Positions 47,302 to 49,194 of a DNA stretch of 49,194 nt are shown piece after piece. The notes under the pieces were generated by a model. That model searched no databases and was not told where the DNA came from. It was given only the letters and a program-made list of their open reading frames with translations. Position 1 is the first letter of the stretch, and the number at the start of each line of letters is the position of its first letter. Location of the stretch: the IMG/VR virus record IMGVR_UViG_3300045957_000036, positions 1-49,194 of that record. One strand, given 5' to 3'. A program made the translations under genes and the position numbers. The DNA is from a virus.

Positions 47302-47967
47302 ATGCCCGACAAGCCAGCCGTAGCCGCCGACGACATCGAGATCGTGGACATCGACAGCCTCGTCCTCGACCCGCACAACGCCCGCCGCGGGTCGATCGCG
47401 AAGATCGTCGAGTCGATCGAGGAACACGGGCAGCACCGGCCCGCGGTGTGCCGACGAGAGGACCGCACGGTCACCGTCGGGAACCACATGATCCAGGCGA
47501 TGCTCCAGCTCGGCTACACGCAAGTCGTGGTCTGGTGGAAGGACGACGACGAAACCGAGGCGACCCGTAGGAGCCTGTCCGACAACATGTCCGGGGATCA
47601 GGCCACGTGGGACGTCCCCGGCCTCAAGGAGCTGCTCGACTCCGTCGGCCCCGACATCGCAGGCGGGGACGACGACCTGATCGCCCGCATCATGGCCGAG
47701 ACCGCCGCCGACGACCCGATCGACCGGCCCGAGTACCCGATCCAGGCCCGACCGGGCGAGGAGTACGACTACATCCTGGTGTGGGCCGACAACCAGATCG
47801 ACAAAGCGTGGCTGGAGACCTACTTCGGGACGAAGGTGAGGGGCTACAAGAACACCGCCACGAAGCGCACCCACATGTACGGCGTCTCCGAGCTGCAGGA
47901 ACGCATCGCGAGGATGGTGGCCGACGGGGCGCTCCCGGAGATCGAGGAGGCAGACGATGCCGAGTAG
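47302..47967 (+). CDS. ParB/Srx-fold nuclease-like protein
   Basis: 221 aa. ParB-type core: EIVDIDSLVLDPHNARRG (12-30), SIEEHGQHRPAVCR and TVGNHMIQAMLQLGYTQVV (57-76). The C-terminal region LETYFGTKVRGYKN is not a typical HTH, so a plasmid partition role is unlikely. ParB-like proteins of this kind are common in phages beside DNA-modification or methyltransferase genes. No ParA is encoded nearby. Stop overlaps the glycosyltransferase start. Confidence 0.8.
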   Translation: MPDKPAVAADDIEIVDIDSLVLDPHNARRGSIAKIVESIEEHGQHRPAVCRREDRTVTVGNHMIQAMLQLGYTQVVVWWKDDDETEATRRSLSDNMSGDQATWDVPGLKELLDSVGPDIAGGDDDLIARIMAETAADDPIDRPEYPIQARPGEEYDYILVWADNQIDKAWLETYFGTKVRGYKNTATKRTHMYGVSELQERIARMVADGALPEIEEADDAE

Positions 47968-48730
47968 CACCGACCTGTTCCAGATGGTCATTCTGTCGGC
48001 CGGTCGCGCCGAAGACGTGAAGACGCAGACGGTGTTCCCCACCGAGGAGCTGGTGCTCGTCTGCCCGGCGCACGAAGAGGACGCCTACCGGGACCACAAC
48101 CCCGACCTGGAGATCGTGGCCCTCCCCGAGGGGTTCCCGGCCGGTGAGGCCCCGGTGCGGCAGTGGATCATGGACCGGTGGCCATCGAGCATCCAGCTCG
48201 ACGACGACCTGGTCTACTTCCACAACATGGAGTCGCTCGACGGCAAAGCGATCAGGAAGCTCGGGCCCGATGAGGCGTTCGCCGTGATGCTGGAGATCGC
48301 CGGGATGGCCAGAGACGCCGGGATCTACCTGTACGGGCTGACCCCGTGGCCGCACCCGACCGCCTACCACTGCCAGATCCCGTTCCGGATCACCGGGTTC
48401 GTCATCGGCGGCGTCGTCGGGATCCACGAGGGCTCGAAGCTCAGGTTCAACCACCAGCTCACCGCCGCGTCGGACTACTGGCTGTCCGGCCTGAACGCCC
48501 ACTACCACCGGATGTGCCTCGTCGACTTCCGGCACTGCTGTTGGGACAAGGCCGGAACCTTCAGCCAACCGGGGGGCCAGCAGATGCACCGGTCGCTCGA
48601 CACCGAGGCCGAGGACACCCGCCTCCTCACGAAAGCGTTCGGCAGGGACGTCATCCGCCCGAAGAAGGGCAGCTCGATCAGCTCGCAGACGTCGTTCGGG
48701 TCGCAGCGGGTGCTGCAGATGCCGTTCTGA
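47957..48730 (+). CDS. GT-A-like glycosyltransferase (TET-associated type, putative)
   Basis: 257 aa. VILSAGRAEDVKTQ (11-24) and LVCPAHEEDAYRDHNP (34-49) give the nucleotide-sugar-binding half of a GT-A fold. APVRQWIMDRW precedes IQLDDDLVYF (79-88), a DxD-like metal motif. The order and spacing resemble the TAGT glycosyltransferases that Iyer, Aravind and co-workers described next to phage TET/JBP genes. It would add a sugar to a base or other acceptor. No TET is in the window; it could lie beyond the right edge. Confidence 0.62.
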   Translation: MPSSTDLFQMVILSAGRAEDVKTQTVFPTEELVLVCPAHEEDAYRDHNPDLEIVALPEGFPAGEAPVRQWIMDRWPSSIQLDDDLVYFHNMESLDGKAIRKLGPDEAFAVMLEIAGMARDAGIYLYGLTPWPHPTAYHCQIPFRITGFVIGGVVGIHEGSKLRFNHQLTAASDYWLSGLNAHYHRMCLVDFRHCCWDKAGTFSQPGGQQMHRSLDTEAEDTRLLTKAFGRDVIRPKKGSSISSQTSFGSQRVLQMPF

Positions 48731-48741
48731 CAGGAGGAACC

Positions 48742-49194
48742 ATGGACGAACCGACCAACCCCGTCTTCGCCGACTTCTACGGCTACGCCGACCGGCACGA
48801 CAAGCTCCACCGGATGAACGGCTGGAACACCCCGGAGGCCGCCCAGGCCCGACTGGTCGCCATCGCCGAAGCGGGGATCGGGGGCAGAGTGGTGGAGATC
48901 GGGTGCGGAACGGGTGCGCTCGCCCACCACGGCGACATCACCGTCTACGACGGGTGGGACATGAGGCAGGCCGTCCTGGCCAAGGCCCAAGACGGGCGCC
49001 CGCAGATCGGCGGGGCCAGCGAGTCCTGCCGGTTCCACCACGGAGACGGCCTTGCAGCCCTGTCATCGATCTCCGAGGGCACCGTGGATTGGGTGGTGGC
49101 CTTCGGGGTGTTCAGCCTGCTCCCGACCGATGACGACCCGGTGGAAGCCATGTACCTGCTCTACACGCAGGCCGCCCGCATCGGCGCCAACGTC
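48742..49194 (+). CDS. Class I SAM-dependent methyltransferase, truncated by window edge
   Basis: 151 codons visible from ATG 48742, with AGGAGGAA 2 nt upstream. Motif I VEIGCGTG (51-58) with acidic residues in ITVYDGWDM, then DGLAALSSISEGTVDWVVAFGVF as motif IV-like. It is a small-molecule or sugar type Rossmann methyltransferase by appearance, without a DNA-methylase NPPY motif in the visible part. Follows the glycosyltransferase by 11 nt. Confidence 0.75.
   Translation, partial: MDEPTNPVFADFYGYADRHDKLHRMNGWNTPEAAQARLVAIAEAGIGGRVVEIGCGTGALAHHGDITVYDGWDMRQAVLAKAQDGRPQIGGASESCRFHHGDGLAALSSISEGTVDWVVAFGVFSLLPTDDDPVEAMYLLYTQAARIGANV

Noticed and set aside
47302-47967. Plasmid partition ParB
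   Set aside because: No ParA partner, no parS-like repeats nearby and no typical central HTH; a phage ParB-like nuclease is a better fit.
1-49194. CRISPR arrays, tRNA or rRNA genes
   Set aside because: No regularly spaced repeats and no cloverleaf-like or rRNA-like segments noticed by eye; a covariance-model scan was not possible.

Overview
The window is a compact, high-GC (by eye about two thirds G+C) piece of an actinobacterial mobile element that carries both tailed-phage and plasmid-type genes. The actinobacterial assignment rests on composition, on many apparently leaderless transcripts, and on an operon of Streptomyces-type DUF6879 and DUF5753 regulators. Almost every gene between 1 and 45.2 kb is on the minus strand. 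Most genes touch or overlap their neighbour through ATGA, GTGA, TGATG or ATGGCTGA junctions, so they form long translationally coupled operons.

Layout from left to right: virion genes (truncated ORF, capsid-associated protein, major capsid protein, 1-3.2 kb); small unknown genes (3.5-8.9 kb); head module of membrane protein, capsid protease-like protein, MuF-like head protein and portal (8.9-14.7 kb); accessory operons including a cysteine-peptidase-like protein, a MerR-like regulator and an orphan HicA-like protein (14.7-21.5 kb); a plasmid or AICE-like module of HUH replication initiator, small genes, GIY-YIG-like protein, membrane proteins and FtsK/Tra-type DNA translocase (21.6-28.9 kb); a divergent plus-strand regulatory operon ending in a DUF5753 HTH protein (29.3-31.0 kb); more accessory genes including HAD-IIIA phosphatase, DUF4326 and Gp37/Gp68 (31.0-42.6 kb); a Tat-signal protein, large terminase and small terminase (42.7-45.2 kb). 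On the plus strand to the right edge come PIG-L deacetylase, WbqC-like protein, ParB-like protein, a glycosyltransferase and a methyltransferase, interrupted by one minus-strand gene resembling the C-terminal part of MgsA.

Terminase and capsid genes imply packaging of DNA into particles. The Rep and FtsK/Tra genes imply an autonomous or transferable plasmid-like state. No integrase, excisionase, lysis or tail gene is visible. Tail genes probably lie beyond the left edge, because the capsid operon is still running leftwards there (inference). The most interesting signals are: (1) a recurrent 17-bp inverted repeat GTRG-N9-CTAC fused to the -10 element of ten promoters, with the start codon only 6-8 nt downstream; (2) the phage/AICE hybrid architecture with terminase and portal about 28 kb apart; (3) the right-end cassette of glycosyltransferase, deacetylase, WbqC-like, ParB-like and methyltransferase genes, which could be a DNA-hypermodification or glycan-modification system. 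All family calls are from motif recognition by eye; no database search was run.
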